DNA from: Burkholderiales bacterium
Lineage (GTDB): Bacteria; Pseudomonadota; Gammaproteobacteria; Burkholderiales; Burkholderiaceae_C
DNA length: 47,439 nucleotides
Assembly: GCA_030602985.1 (NCBI GenBank)
Contig: JAUVYR010000005.1
Coordinates: 1 to 47,439, forward strand
Direction of reading: 5' to 3'
The position numbers were made by a program, and so were the translations under genes. Below are positions 37,069-46,069 of the stretch, piece by piece; the stretch's first letter is position 1; every line of letters starts with the position of its first letter. Under the pieces are notes generated by a model. The model had not been told where the DNA came from. It was given only the letters and a program-made list of their open reading frames with translations, and made no database searches.

Positions 37069-38019
37069 CTCCTGCAGCATCCGGCTGACGCCCTCCTGCC
37101 AGGGCGGTAAGCGCAACCCGAAGGTGGACGCCAGCAACGTGGTGTTCAAGCGCGAATTGTGCGGTCGCCGGGCAGGCGTGGGGAAAGTGTGCGTAGGCAC
37201 CGGGTCGATGGCCTGCACTTTCCAAGGGGTATGGGGTTGCAACCGCTGGGCCTGCTCGATCACGAACTGGGCATAGCGGTGCCAGGTCGTCTCGCCACTG
37301 GCGGCCAGGTGGTAGGTGCCCTGCCCTTCGCCGGTGCGCAAGACCTGCCGCAGGGCGTGTGCGGTCACGTCCGCAATCAGCTCTGCGCCTGTGGGCGCAC
37401 CAAACTGGTCGTCAATCACCGTCAGACGCTCGCGTTCCCGGGCCAGCCGCAGCATGGTCTTGGCGAAGTTGCCCCCGCGCGCGGCATAGACCCAACTGGT
37501 CCGAAAAATCAGGTGCTGGCGACCGGCCTGCAGGATGCGCTGCTCGCCTTCGAGCTTGGTGAGTCCATAGGCATTCAATGGGCCGGTGGGATCGCCTTCC
37601 TGCCAAGGGGTGTGTCCGCTGCCGTTGAAGACGTAGTCCGTGCTGTAGTGCACCAGCCAGGCACCCACCTCATGCGCGGCTTGCGCGAGCACGCCAGGGG
37701 CTTCGGCATTGAGGCGATGCGCCAGGCCTACCTCGGATTCGGCTTTATCCACAGCGGTGTAGGCGGCGGCATTGACGATGACGTGCGGGCGCAAGGTATG
37801 CACGGTGCGGCGCAGGCCTTCCAAGTCGCTCAGGTCGCCGCACAGCGGGTGATCGAGCAAGGGTTGGCCTTGCCATGCGGGTAGATGGGCAAGCTCCCCG
37901 GGTTTCAAGCCTGCACGATCCAGAGCGATCAGACAGCCCAATGGAGCCAGACTGCGCTGCAACTCCCAGCCCACTTGGCCGTTTTTACCGAGCAGCAAGA
38001 TACAGGGCGAGCGGTTCAT
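37057..38019 (-). CDS. rmlD: dTDP-4-dehydrorhamnose reductase
   Basis: RmlD performs the last step of dTDP-L-rhamnose synthesis with NAD(P)H. This 320-residue SDR-family protein has the Rossmann motif [13 protein letters not shown], a [13 protein letters not shown] segment, and the catalytic [11 protein letters not shown] and YGLTKLEGE (YxxxK) motifs. The ATG at 38019 overlaps the rmlB stop as ATGA; the opening to 38109 is shadow of rmlB. The partner genes rmlA and rmlC are absent from the window. Confidence 0.94.
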   Translation of the reverse strand: MNRSPCILLLGKNGQVGWELQRSLAPLGCLIALDRAGLKPGELAHLPAWQGQPLLDHPLCGDLSDLEGLRRTVHTLRPHVIVNAAAYTAVDKAESEVGLAHRLNAEAPGVLAQAAHEVGAWLVHYSTDYVFNGSGHTPWQEGDPTGPLNAYGLTKLEGEQRILQAGRQHLIFRTSWVYAARGGNFAKTMLRLARERERLTVIDDQFGAPTGAELIADVTAHALRQVLRTGEGQGTYHLAASGETTWHRYAQFVIEQAQRLQPHTPWKVQAIDPVPTHTFPTPARRPHNSRLNTTLLASTFGLRLPPWQEGVSRMLQETTG

Positions 38020-39083
38020 GCCGCCACAGCTCCATATTGCTTGTGCACCCAGTCGCGATAACTGCCGTTTTGCACATGCTGCACCCATTCGGGGTGGTCC
38101 AGGTACCACTGGACTGTCTTGCGGATGCCGGTCTCGAAGGTTTCGGCCGGCTTCCAGCCCAGCTCGCGCTCGATCTTGCGTGCGTCGATGGCATAGCGCC
38201 GGTCATGGCCGGGGCGGTCGGGCACGTGGGTGATCTGGGCCTTGTAACTGCTGCCATCGGCCTTGGGGCGCAGTTCGTCAAGCAGGGTGCAGACGGTGTG
38301 CACAATGTCAAGGTTGGGCTTTTCGTTCCAGCCGCCTACGTTGTAGGTCTCGCCCAGGCGTCCGGCTTCCAGCACGCGGCGGATGGCGCTGCAGTGGTCT
38401 TTCACATAAAGCCAGTCGCGCACCTGCATGCCATCACCATAGACCGGCAGGGGCTTGTCGGCCAGGGCGTTGACAATCATGAGCGGGATGAGCTTTTCGG
38501 GGAAGTGGTACGGCCCGTAGTTGTTGGAGCAGTTGGTGGTGAGCACCGGCAGGCCGTAGGTGTGGTGCCAGGCACGCACCAGGTGGTCGCTGGCGGCCTT
38601 GCTGGCGCTGTAGGGGCTGTTGGGCTCGTAGGCGTTCGTCTCCGCAAACGGCGGATCGTCTTGCCGCAGCGTGCCGTAAACCTCGTCGGTGCTGACGTGC
38701 AGGAAGCGGAAGGCGGTTTTCTCGGGCTCGGGCAAGGCCGACCAGTAGGCACGCACGGCTTCGAGCAGGCGGAAGGTGCCGACGATGTTGGTCTGGATGA
38801 AGTCCTCGGGGCCGTGGATGGAACGGTCCACATGGCTTTCGGCGGCGAAGTGCAACACGGCGCGGGGCCGGTGCTGGGCCAGCAGGCGATCCACCAGCAC
38901 GCGGTCGCCCAGATCCCCCTGCACAAACACGTGCCGCGCATCGCCCTGCAGGCTGGCGAGGTTTTCCAGGTTGCCGGCGTAGGTGAGTTTGTCGAGATTG
39001 ACGACCGGCTCGTCGGACTGAGCCAGCCAGTCGAGCACAAAGTTGCTGCCTATGAAGCCGGCGCCGCCGGTGACGAGAATCAT
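38016..39083 (-). CDS. rmlB: dTDP-glucose 4,6-dehydratase
   Basis: RmlB converts dTDP-glucose to dTDP-4-keto-6-deoxyglucose with bound NAD. The 355-residue extended SDR protein begins [16 protein letters not shown] and has [18 protein letters not shown] and [15 protein letters not shown] (YxxxK), followed by the [18 protein letters not shown] signature. The ATG at 39083 matches the family start; a much longer opening to 39497 runs through the ACBP gene on the other strand and is not coding. It is coupled to rmlD. Confidence 0.95.
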   Translation of the reverse strand: MILVTGGAGFIGSNFVLDWLAQSDEPVVNLDKLTYAGNLENLASLQGDARHVFVQGDLGDRVLVDRLLAQHRPRAVLHFAAESHVDRSIHGPEDFIQTNIVGTFRLLEAVRAYWSALPEPEKTAFRFLHVSTDEVYGTLRQDDPPFAETNAYEPNSPYSASKAASDHLVRAWHHTYGLPVLTTNCSNNYGPYHFPEKLIPLMIVNALADKPLPVYGDGMQVRDWLYVKDHCSAIRRVLEAGRLGETYNVGGWNEKPNLDIVHTVCTLLDELRPKADGSSYKAQITHVPDRPGHDRRYAIDARKIERELGWKPAETFETGIRKTVQWYLDHPEWVQHVQNGSYRDWVHKQYGAVAA

Positions 39084-39130
39084 GAATGCGATGTCCTGTA
39101 TTGAATCCCTGAACTGGTCTGAATTATCAG

Positions 39131-39145
39131 CGAGTTGACAACTCG
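39131..39145. promoter_or_regulatory. 15-bp perfect palindrome upstream of rmlB and the ACBP gene
   Basis: The sequence CGAGTTG-A-CAACTCG is a perfect inverted repeat. It lies just upstream of a GATAAT box (39128-39123, minus strand) that could be the -10 of rmlB, although no good -35 is visible. It may be an operator shared with the divergent acyl-CoA-binding protein gene. Confidence 0.35.
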
Positions 39146-39218
39146 AAACTGCCAGCCATCCCGCGTTGGGCAACGAACATGCACAATGCGCCAAGTTTGA
39201 ATTTTTGAAGGTTTGCTC

Positions 39219-39473
39219 ATGTCCGATCTGAAATCCGCTTTCGAAGCCGCCGTGGCCTCGACCCAAGACCTCACCCAGCGCCCCGACAACCAGACGCTGC
39301 TGAAGCTGTATGCTCTGTACAAACAGGCGACCGAGGGCGACAACGCGAGTACCAAACCCGGCTTCAGCGACCTGGTGGGTCGTGCGAAGTGGGATGCCTG
39401 GGCAGCCCTCAAAGGCACCTCCGCCGACGACGCCATGCAGCGCTACATCGATCTGGTGGGCACGCTGGAATAA
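39219..39473 (+). CDS. Acyl-CoA-binding protein
   Basis: This 84-residue protein is an almost complete ACBP domain, the family best known in eukaryotes. It has [34 protein letters not shown], then [35 protein letters not shown], including the conserved [11 protein letters not shown] and KWDAW motifs. It should bind long-chain acyl-CoA in the cytoplasm as a pool or carrier. The ATG at 39219 has GAAGG upstream. Its last 31 bases overlap the 3' end of the aminopeptidase gene on the other strand. Confidence 0.93.
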   Translation: MSDLKSAFEAAVASTQDLTQRPDNQTLLKLYALYKQATEGDNASTKPGFSDLVGRAKWDAWAALKGTSADDAMQRYIDLVGTLE

Positions 39474-40612
39474 TCGTTTCGCTGAGTCGGCATCCACTCA
39501 AGCAGTTTCGCCTCTCGTTCGGGCCGTGGCAAGCGAGCCCACGCTCGCGCGGCCCGGTAGAAGCGGTCAAAGTCTCTGTCCTCCGACTCGAATAGGGCTT
39601 TGAAGGCGGGCACCCATTGGTCGTAGCTGGCCTGAATGGCAAAAAGGGCATTGTTGGCCTGCTCCACCCAGGGGTCGTAGCCGGCAAAACCGCCCCATGC
39701 CACCCTGAGCTCGTCATAGCGCGCCCGAAAACTCACCATGACAGCAGCCTTGCCGGCTTCGGTTTGTGAAAACGTCCATTCCTCGGTCTGCGCCTGCTCA
39801 AACAAGGTCTGAAGTTCCCAACGTGTCTCGCGGGTCAATGCCCGGAAAGCCTGACGCCGCTCGTCAAACACCCGATAGGCCTCACGGGCTTCTTCAGTGG
39901 CGCGCTGCTGCAACCAGCGCTGTCCACCCAGGCGCTCAACAGCGGTGGCGAACGATTCGCTGAAAGCCATGTCACCGGCCACAAACAGTTGCTGATGGGC
40001 CAGTTCGTGAAAGATCAGCCGTGCCAGCTCGCCTTCGGGTTGAAAGAGAAAGGTGTTGAGCAGCGGGTCGCCGCCCAGCCAGTTGGTCCAGCCCAGGGTG
40101 GAATAGGCGGGCACCGGATAGACCCAGACGTCCCAATGGGCAGGCAAGCGGGCCGCCCACTGGCGGGCAGCCGTTTCATCGAAAAAGCCCTTGTAACCGA
40201 GGCAACCCACCAGCGGAAAGCACCAGTTGTGCAAATGCAGGCTGTGCGCAGGCGTGGCCACCACGTTCCAGACCACCGCCCGGCGCTGCACATCGGCATA
40301 GCGGGTGTAGCTGGCATTGCGAGGCAGCGCCAGCACATCGGAGGCGAACGCACGCATGGCTTGTGCAAGCCGCAGCCGATCGGCCAGCTCGGCCGAGGTG
40401 GCTGGGTCGGCCAGCCACTCGTCCAAGGGTCGCGCAGCCCGCATCACGGCCAGATGCCCCCGAACCGATTGGCTGTAATAAACCGGCGACAGCACCCAGT
40501 GACGTTCGGCAACAGTGAACGGGGCGGCACCGTCACCTGGAGGCGCGCTGGCGCAGGCACCCAGCCATAACGCCAAGGTCAGCAGGAGCCCCAACGCCCC
40601 CTTGTTTCTCAT
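39443..40612 (-). CDS. Putative aminopeptidase lipoprotein (DUF2265/Aminopep family)
   Basis: This protein of about 389 residues has a lipoprotein signal ([12 protein letters not shown], lipidated Cys20) and a zinc-metallopeptidase HELAH motif at about 202-206. A plausible third ligand is in the following [13 protein letters not shown] helix. The pattern matches the family annotated as predicted aminopeptidases. It should act in the periplasm or at a membrane, but its substrate is unknown. The ATG at 40612 overlaps the stop of the molybdopterin gene as ATGA, and the 3' end overlaps the ACBP gene. Confidence 0.85.
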   Translation of the reverse strand: MRNKGALGLLLTLALWLGACASAPPGDGAAPFTVAERHWVLSPVYYSQSVRGHLAVMRAARPLDEWLADPATSAELADRLRLAQAMRAFASDVLALPRNASYTRYADVQRRAVVWNVVATPAHSLHLHNWCFPLVGCLGYKGFFDETAARQWAARLPAHWDVWVYPVPAYSTLGWTNWLGGDPLLNTFLFQPEGELARLIFHELAHQQLFVAGDMAFSESFATAVERLGGQRWLQQRATEEAREAYRVFDERRQAFRALTRETRWELQTLFEQAQTEEWTFSQTEAGKAAVMVSFRARYDELRVAWGGFAGYDPWVEQANNALFAIQASYDQWVPAFKALFESEDRDFDRFYRAARAWARLPRPEREAKLLEWMPTQRNDYSSVPTRSM

Positions 40613-42669
40613 GCCCGGCGAACCTCGACGAGGCAGTCGTAAAACGTAGGCGCACGACCCAGATCGGTCAGGCGCTGATGCGTCAGTTCGTTCACGTTGG
40701 TCCCATTCAGCCCCAGCTTGCGCCACCAGATGCCCAGGCCATTGACGACGCCCGGACGGGCACGCAGCCCCACGCGGGTCACACATTCGTACTGACCCCG
40801 GTCATTGAACACACAGACGCGGTCACCGTCACTGACGCCACGCGCGGCGGCATCGTCAGGGTGCATTTCCAGAACGGGCTCGCCCTCCACGTCGCGCAGC
40901 GATTGCACATTGACAAAGGTGGAATTCAGGAAGTGGCGGGCTGGCGGGGAAATCATGGCCAGTGGATACCGCGCGTCACTGCCCAGCGGTTCATAGTTGG
41001 ACAGCACGGCCGGCAAACCGTCCATGCCCATGGCCTGCAACCGCTCGCTCACGAACTCGCACTTGCCAGAGGGCGTGGGGAAGCCGCCCTCGGCAAAGGG
41101 CGCGTCAGGCAGGGGCAGACTGACAAAACCCCGATTGAGCAGCTGGTCAAAGTCCACACTCGCTGGAAAAGCCTGGCGGCACAGGGTCTCGTCGTGCTCG
41201 CTGAAACAGGGATCATCGAAGCCCATCCGACGAGCCAGCTCACGGAAAATCTGCGTATTGGGCATGGCCTGGCCCAGTGGCTGGATGGCCGGGCGATTCA
41301 GCAGCACGTCGGTATGGCCATAACTGGCGTGGATATCCCAATGCTCCAGCTGGGTGGTGGCCGGCAGGACATAGTCGGCATGATCGGCCGTGTCGGTCAT
41401 GAAGTGTTCCAGCACGACCGTGAACAGGTCGTCGCGCGCAAAACCCGCCACGACTTTGCCGGATTCCGGCGCCACGGCGACCGGGTTGCTGTTGTAGACC
41501 ACCAGCGCTTCGATGCGGGGACCGAATTCGGGTGAAGCAGGTCGTAGCAGATCGTCCCCGATCGTGCTCATGTTAATGAGGCGCGGATTGGCCACGCCAG
41601 ACTGCGCGAGTAAGTCGGGCCGCTGCAAGGCATCCCGGCGCACCGGAAAGGCACCGGAGCTGCTGAGGAGCAAGCCACCCGCGCGGTGACGCCATGCGCC
41701 GAGGATGGCCGGCAGACAAGCCACCGCTCGCACCGCATTGCCCCCGCCCCGCACGCGCTGCATGCCGTAATTCAGACGGATGGCGACGGGCTCTTGCTGC
41801 TCGTAACAGCGCCCGATGTCCTGAGCCAGCTGGATGATCTGCTCCGAGGGAATCCCACACACAGCAGCGGCGCGTTCAGGAGGCCATTCCAGGGCCCGAT
41901 CACGCAATTCAGCCCAACCCAGTGTGTGGCGAGCGATGTAGTCGTGATCCAGCCATCCATGGACGATGCATTCGTGCATCAGCGCATAGGCCAGGGCGGC
42001 ATCTGTGCCAGGCAGGATGGCCAGGTGCTCATGGCATTTGTCAGCCGTTTCGGTGCGGCGCGGGTCGATACAGACCAGCTTGGCCCCGTTGCGCTTGGCC
42101 TCTTGCACATAGCGCCAGAAGTGCAGATTGCTGCCGATGGAGTTGCTCCCCCAGATCAGGATCAGACGCGATTCGGCAAAAAATTCCACCCGCATGCCCA
42201 GCTTGGCCCCCAGGGTGTATTCCAGCCCTGCTGCGCCAGCAGACGCGCAGATGGTACGGTCCAGTCGCGACGCTCCAAGACGGTGGAAGAACCGGGCCGC
42301 GATGCTTTCACCTTGCACCAGCCCCATGGTGCCCGCGTAGCTGTAAGGCAGGATAGCCTGAGGGTCACGGGCGGCAATCGCTTGCAGCCTCTGGGCGATG
42401 TCATCCAGCGCCTCATCCCAGCTCACCGTTTCGAACTGGCCACTGCCTTTGGGGCCTGTGCGGCGCAAGGGGGTGAGGATTCGGTCGGGGTGGTAAGTGC
42501 GCTCGGCATAACGCGACACCTTGGTGCACAGCACGCCTCCAGTCTGGGGGTGATCGGGGTTGCCCTGGACTTTCAAAGCCACTCCATCGACCACCTGGGT
42601 CACGAGGGAGCAGGTATCGGGGCAATCATGGGGGCACGCGCCCCGGATGGTTTCAAGGGTTTCACTCAT
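40609..42669 (-). CDS. Molybdopterin-dependent oxidoreductase with 4Fe-4S cluster
   Basis: This large cytoplasmic protein of about 686 residues belongs to the DMSO-reductase superfamily. The N-terminal cluster motif is CPHDCPDTC (Cys12, 16, 20) plus Cys48 in GGVLCTK. Cofactor-binding segments include WGSNSIGSN, CIDPRRTETA and PNTQIFRELARRMGF. A C-terminal domain starts near LEMHPDDAAARGVSDGD. There is no twin-arginine signal. The start is uncertain: I use the ATG at 42669 (MSETLETIRG), with 42687 as the alternative. The substrate and any electron-transfer partner are not evident. It is divergent from the amidohydrolase gene. Confidence 0.87.
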   Translation of the reverse strand: MSETLETIRGACPHDCPDTCSLVTQVVDGVALKVQGNPDHPQTGGVLCTKVSRYAERTYHPDRILTPLRRTGPKGSGQFETVSWDEALDDIAQRLQAIAARDPQAILPYSYAGTMGLVQGESIAARFFHRLGASRLDRTICASAGAAGLEYTLGAKLGMRVEFFAESRLILIWGSNSIGSNLHFWRYVQEAKRNGAKLVCIDPRRTETADKCHEHLAILPGTDAALAYALMHECIVHGWLDHDYIARHTLGWAELRDRALEWPPERAAAVCGIPSEQIIQLAQDIGRCYEQQEPVAIRLNYGMQRVRGGGNAVRAVACLPAILGAWRHRAGGLLLSSSGAFPVRRDALQRPDLLAQSGVANPRLINMSTIGDDLLRPASPEFGPRIEALVVYNSNPVAVAPESGKVVAGFARDDLFTVVLEHFMTDTADHADYVLPATTQLEHWDIHASYGHTDVLLNRPAIQPLGQAMPNTQIFRELARRMGFDDPCFSEHDETLCRQAFPASVDFDQLLNRGFVSLPLPDAPFAEGGFPTPSGKCEFVSERLQAMGMDGLPAVLSNYEPLGSDARYPLAMISPPARHFLNSTFVNVQSLRDVEGEPVLEMHPDDAAARGVSDGDRVCVFNDRGQYECVTRVGLRARPGVVNGLGIWWRKLGLNGTNVNELTHQRLTDLGRAPTFYDCLVEVRRA

Positions 42670-42757
42670 AGGCAAATTGTGATGCATGCCCACAAACGCT
42701 GCCAGAACGCGCCTTTTTGGTTACCATGGACCGGTACGAACCGATGAGGCAACGGCG

Positions 42758-43975
42758 ATGAAACTCAATGACACCATCCTGGCCCAGGCGCCCAAGCTGA
42801 CACAGATCCGGCGCGACCTGCATGCCCACCCCGAACTCTGCTACCAGGAGGTTCGCACCGCCGACCTGGTGGCGGCCAAGCTGACTGAGTGGGGCATCGA
42901 ATGCCACCGTGGACTGGGGGTGACCGGCGTGGTGGGGGTGCTGCATGGCCGCGACGGCGGCGCCTGTGGCCGCGGCGTGGGTCTGCGGGCCGACATGGAT
43001 GCCTTGCCCATGACCGAGCTCAACACCTTCGCGCATACCAGCCAGCATCCCGGCAAGATGCACGCCTGTGGCCACGACGGCCACACGGCCATGCTGCTGG
43101 CCGCCGCCCAGCACCTGTCCACCCACCGGAATTTCGACGGCACGGTCTATCTGATCTTCCAGCCTGCCGAAGAAGGCGGTGGTGGGGCACGTGCCATGAT
43201 CGAAGACGGTCTGTTCGAGCGCTTCCCCATGGAAGCGGTGTTTGGCATGCACAACTGGCCGGGCTACCCCGCAGGCACCTTTGCCGTCAGTCCGGGGCCG
43301 GTGATGGCTTCCAGCAACGAATTCAAGATCACGATCCGAGGCAAGGGCAGCCATGCCGCCCTGCCCCACAACGGCATCGACCCGGTCCCGATTGCCTGCC
43401 AGATGGTGCAGGCCTTCCAGACCGTGATCACCCGCAACAAGAAGCCAGTGGACGCGGGCGTGATTTCCGTCACCATGATCCATGCGGGTGAAGCCACCAA
43501 CGTGGTGCCTGACCATTGCGTGCTGCAGGGCACCGTGCGCACCTTCACGCTGGAGGTGCTGGACCTGATCGAACAGCGGATGCGGGACATCGCTCAACAC
43601 ACCTGTGCAGCCTTCGGCGCACACTGCGAATTCGAGTTCAAACGCAACTACCCGCCGACCGTCAATACCCCGGCCGAAGCCGACTTTGCCCATGAGGTGA
43701 TGCAAGCCATTGTGGGGGATGCACAGGTCTGGAACCAGGAGCCGACCATGGGGGCCGAGGACTTCGCTTTCATGTTGCAGGCCAAACCGGGCGCCTATTG
43801 CTTCATCGGCAATGGCGATGGCACGCATCGGGGGCGATACGAGGGCGGAGGACACGATGCCGGCCCCTGCACGCTGCACAACCCGCGATACGACTTCAAT
43901 GACGAGCTGATCCCGCTGGGTGGGACTTACTGGGTCGAACTGGCCACGCGCTGGCTGGGCACACCAAAGCGCTGA
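42758..43975 (+). CDS. M20-family amidohydrolase (hippurate/N-acyl amino acid hydrolase-like)
   Basis: This 405-residue metal-dependent amidohydrolase has the motifs [40 protein letters not shown] and FGMHNWPG, and a late [10 protein letters not shown]. These are standard for the M20D aminoacylase/hippurate hydrolase group. It would cleave N-acyl or N-benzoyl amino acids, or indole-3-acetyl conjugates. The ATG at 42758 has GAGGC upstream. Its last 49 bases overlap the 3' end of coaX on the opposite strand. Confidence 0.9.
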   Translation: MKLNDTILAQAPKLTQIRRDLHAHPELCYQEVRTADLVAAKLTEWGIECHRGLGVTGVVGVLHGRDGGACGRGVGLRADMDALPMTELNTFAHTSQHPGKMHACGHDGHTAMLLAAAQHLSTHRNFDGTVYLIFQPAEEGGGGARAMIEDGLFERFPMEAVFGMHNWPGYPAGTFAVSPGPVMASSNEFKITIRGKGSHAALPHNGIDPVPIACQMVQAFQTVITRNKKPVDAGVISVTMIHAGEATNVVPDHCVLQGTVRTFTLEVLDLIEQRMRDIAQHTCAAFGAHCEFEFKRNYPPTVNTPAEADFAHEVMQAIVGDAQVWNQEPTMGAEDFAFMLQAKPGAYCFIGNGDGTHRGRYEGGGHDAGPCTLHNPRYDFNDELIPLGGTYWVELATRWLGTPKR

Positions 43976-44724
43976 GCCGCGATGGCCAGTAGGCCATCGA
44001 AAATCAGGCTTTCCACGAGTTCGAATGGCACCGTCATGCTGGGTGCCATTTTCCAGGCGGCGCCGCCCGTCATGATGCAGGCTGGGTCTTGGCCCGTGTG
44101 CTGGTAGAGGTTGTCTCTCATGCGCTGCACCGCCCCCGCAATCGCAAACGTGCCGCCACTGGTCAGGGCGTCGCTGGTGTTGGTGGGAAAGTGGCGCACT
44201 TCACCGGTGGGCACATGCAGACCGGCGGTGCCCGATTCGAGCGCACGTAGCATGATGCCATGACCGGGCAGGATGATGCCGCCCAGAAAGCGTCCCTCTG
44301 CGTCGATCGCCTCGACGGTGACAGCGGTGCCCACCATGACCAGGACACAGGGGCGTGAAGGCTCACGAGCCAGCAGCCGTTGACGAGCGCCGATCATGGC
44401 CACCCAGCGGTCCGAACCCAGGCGAGCGGGGTGGTCGTAACCATTGATCAGACCCGCCTCTTCACTGCTCGACACCACCCACTGCGGCGCCACATCCCAC
44501 AGCTCCAGTTGCTCCTGAACCCGGCGCTTGACGGCATCCCCCGCTACCACGCAACCCAGGACATGGGTCGGGGGTTTGAGAGACGCCCAATCGCCTTCAG
44601 CGAGTTTTTCAATGTTCTCCAGAAACTGGACTCCGTGCGCCACCATGCGCGCACCCGCGCCCGGCTCCTCGTACAGCGCCCACTTCAGACGCGTGTTCCC
44701 CACATCCAGTGCTAGCAATGTCAT
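43927..44724 (-). CDS. coaX: Type III pantothenate kinase
   Basis: CoaX phosphorylates pantothenate, the first step of coenzyme A synthesis; it is the non-regulated type III form common in betaproteobacteria (Bvg accessory factor family). The 265-residue protein begins [17 protein letters not shown] and shows [26 protein letters not shown] and [12 protein letters not shown], all ASKHA-fold motifs. The ATG at 44724 gives the canonical start; the opening to 44814 is not supported. It follows the persulfide dioxygenase gene by 49 bases on the same strand. Confidence 0.94.
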   Translation of the reverse strand: MTLLALDVGNTRLKWALYEEPGAGARMVAHGVQFLENIEKLAEGDWASLKPPTHVLGCVVAGDAVKRRVQEQLELWDVAPQWVVSSSEEAGLINGYDHPARLGSDRWVAMIGARQRLLAREPSRPCVLVMVGTAVTVEAIDAEGRFLGGIILPGHGIMLRALESGTAGLHVPTGEVRHFPTNTSDALTSGGTFAIAGAVQRMRDNLYQHTGQDPACIMTGGAAWKMAPSMTVPFELVESLIFDGLLAIAAQRFGVPSQRVASSTQ

Positions 44725-44773
44725 GGGCGGATGATAGCTTGACCCTTGTACTCCGGGTATCTCGACGTACGCA

Positions 44774-45898
44774 TCAGTTCTGCCGCCAGGGCAAGCCATG
44801 ATGACGCCACCCACCGGTTTGCCCCCGGTGGCCTGCTCCGTCGGGATCGCCCTCGAAACCTTCCAGCACGTTATAAGCCTCGAAGCCCTGCTCTGTGGCC
44901 CGTTTCGCGGCGGCTATTGAACGCGCACCGCTGCGGCAGAGCATCAGCAGCTTCTTGTCGCTGTGCGCCAGTTTTTGCAAGCCAGCGTCGAAGTCCGCAT
45001 TCATGACCATACCTGGCCATTGCTTCCAGGCCAGCGCCACCGCGCCTGGCACAAAACCCACCCACTCCCGCTCAGCATCCGTGCGCACATCGACCAGCAC
45101 CGCTTCGCCGGTCTGTACCCATTGCCACGCCAATACCGGTGAGACGTCACCCGCATAGCCGCTGGCTGGGCGTGGCACCTGCAGCAAGGCCCCATCGGCA
45201 TCGTGACGCAAGCCAGAGACCAGATTGGCAGGCACTGCTTCGTCGATACGCTTGGGCCGAGGCAGATTCAGGTTGTTCATGATCGCCACGAACTCGTCCA
45301 GGCTTTTGCCTGCAATGCGGGCGTTGTGGGCTTTTTCATGCCCGATGGTGCTGTGTGTGCGCCCCTGGTAGTCGTGGCCAGGCCAGACCACTGTGTCATC
45401 AGGCAGTCGGAACAGCACTTCAGTGAGGCTGTGGTACAGCGCCTGAGGACTGCCGGATTGGAAATCGGTGCGGCCGCAGCCGTTGATCAGGAGGGTGTCG
45501 CCGGTGAACACGTGGTGTTTGTCATCGTCTTGCCAGGTGAAGCACATACTCCCGGCGGTATGACCAGGGGTTGCCCGGGCACGGATCTTATGACGACCAA
45601 ATGCGAGTTCGTCGCCATCTTTAAGCTGGCAGGACGCCGTCGTGATGCCACAGGCAGCCGGCGCTGCCGTACGAGCGCCCACATGTTCAGCCAGCTTGCC
45701 CGCACTGGTGATATGGTCGGCATGGGCATGGGTTTCGACCGCCCAGACCAGCTTCAAGCCATATTCACGCAAGACGGCCAGATCACGATCCAGCTGCAGG
45801 TCCACCGGATCGATGATGAGTGCCTCTCGTGTTTCGGCATCGTGAAGCACATAGGTGTAAGTGCTGGAGTCCGGGTCGAATAGTTGAATGGGTCGCAT
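44774..45898 (-). CDS. Persulfide dioxygenase-rhodanese fusion protein
   Basis: This 374-residue protein joins an ETHE1-type metallo-beta-lactamase-fold domain to a C-terminal rhodanese domain. The first domain has HAHADH at 57-62, and His113 and Asp134 as further iron-site candidates (PGHTAGS; FTGDTLL). The rhodanese loop CRSGARS holds the active Cys321. Such fusions oxidise glutathione persulfide to sulfite and combine sulfite with persulfide sulfur to give thiosulfate, so they detoxify sulfide. The ATG at 45898 starts [16 protein letters not shown]. It is divergent from icmF across a perfect palindrome. Confidence 0.93.
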   Translation of the reverse strand: MRPIQLFDPDSSTYTYVLHDAETREALIIDPVDLQLDRDLAVLREYGLKLVWAVETHAHADHITSAGKLAEHVGARTAAPAACGITTASCQLKDGDELAFGRHKIRARATPGHTAGSMCFTWQDDDKHHVFTGDTLLINGCGRTDFQSGSPQALYHSLTEVLFRLPDDTVVWPGHDYQGRTHSTIGHEKAHNARIAGKSLDEFVAIMNNLNLPRPKRIDEAVPANLVSGLRHDADGALLQVPRPASGYAGDVSPVLAWQWVQTGEAVLVDVRTDAEREWVGFVPGAVALAWKQWPGMVMNADFDAGLQKLAHSDKKLLMLCRSGARSIAAAKRATEQGFEAYNVLEGFEGDPDGAGHRGQTGGWRHHGLPWRQN

Positions 45899-46004
45899 GG
45901 CTTCAACAAGATTGGAAAAATGAGCAGAAGTGCCCCATAAATATACCGCGTAGGGTAATGTTGGGTGGCAAGAGGCTTGGAGTTTTCAAGATTCGAAAAT
46001 CGCA

Positions 46005-46032
46005 GTAATATTGACGTTTACGTAAACGTCAA
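46005..46032 (-). promoter_or_regulatory. Predicted divergent promoter of the persulfide dioxygenase gene
   Basis: On the minus strand TTGACG (46032-46027), a 16-base spacer and TATTAC (46010-46005) mirror the icmF promoter within the same palindrome. The leader to the ATG at 45898 would be about 100 bases. A TATATT near the gene without a good -35 is the alternative. Confidence 0.4.
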
Positions 46033-46033
46033 T
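46010..46033. promoter_or_regulatory. Perfect 24-bp palindrome, candidate operator for icmF and the persulfide dioxygenase gene
   Basis: Each half reads ATTGACGTTTAC, without any mismatch or spacer. The symmetric sequence carries a TTGACG hexamer on each strand, so it overlaps the -35 boxes of two divergent promoter-like arrangements. Its ACGTTTACGT-type core resembles sites described for MerR-family regulators of branched-chain amino acid and fatty acid use (LiuR type); that link is from memory and is an inference. Confidence 0.75.
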
Positions 46034-46039
46034 TAAAAC
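46011..46039 (+). promoter_or_regulatory. Predicted promoter of icmF
   Basis: TTGACG (46011-46016), a 17-base spacer and TAAAAC (46034-46039) form a good sigma-70 match; the whole spacer lies in the palindrome. The predicted start near 46046 leaves a leader of about 24 bases that contains AGGAG. A small hairpin (ACCCC/GGGGT, 46038-46052) overlaps the start site. Confidence 0.6.
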
Positions 46040-46069
46040 CCCTGCCCGGGGTGCCTTCAGGAGACACCA

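Noticed and set aside
38016-39497. Extended rmlB frame starting at 39497
   Set aside because: The extra residues precede the family start [12 protein letters not shown] and lie antisense to the ACBP gene and across an intergenic palindrome.
42662-43879. 405-codon open frame antisense to the M20 amidohydrolase
   Set aside because: The sense frame contains all M20 motifs; the antisense frame is a codon-bias artefact.
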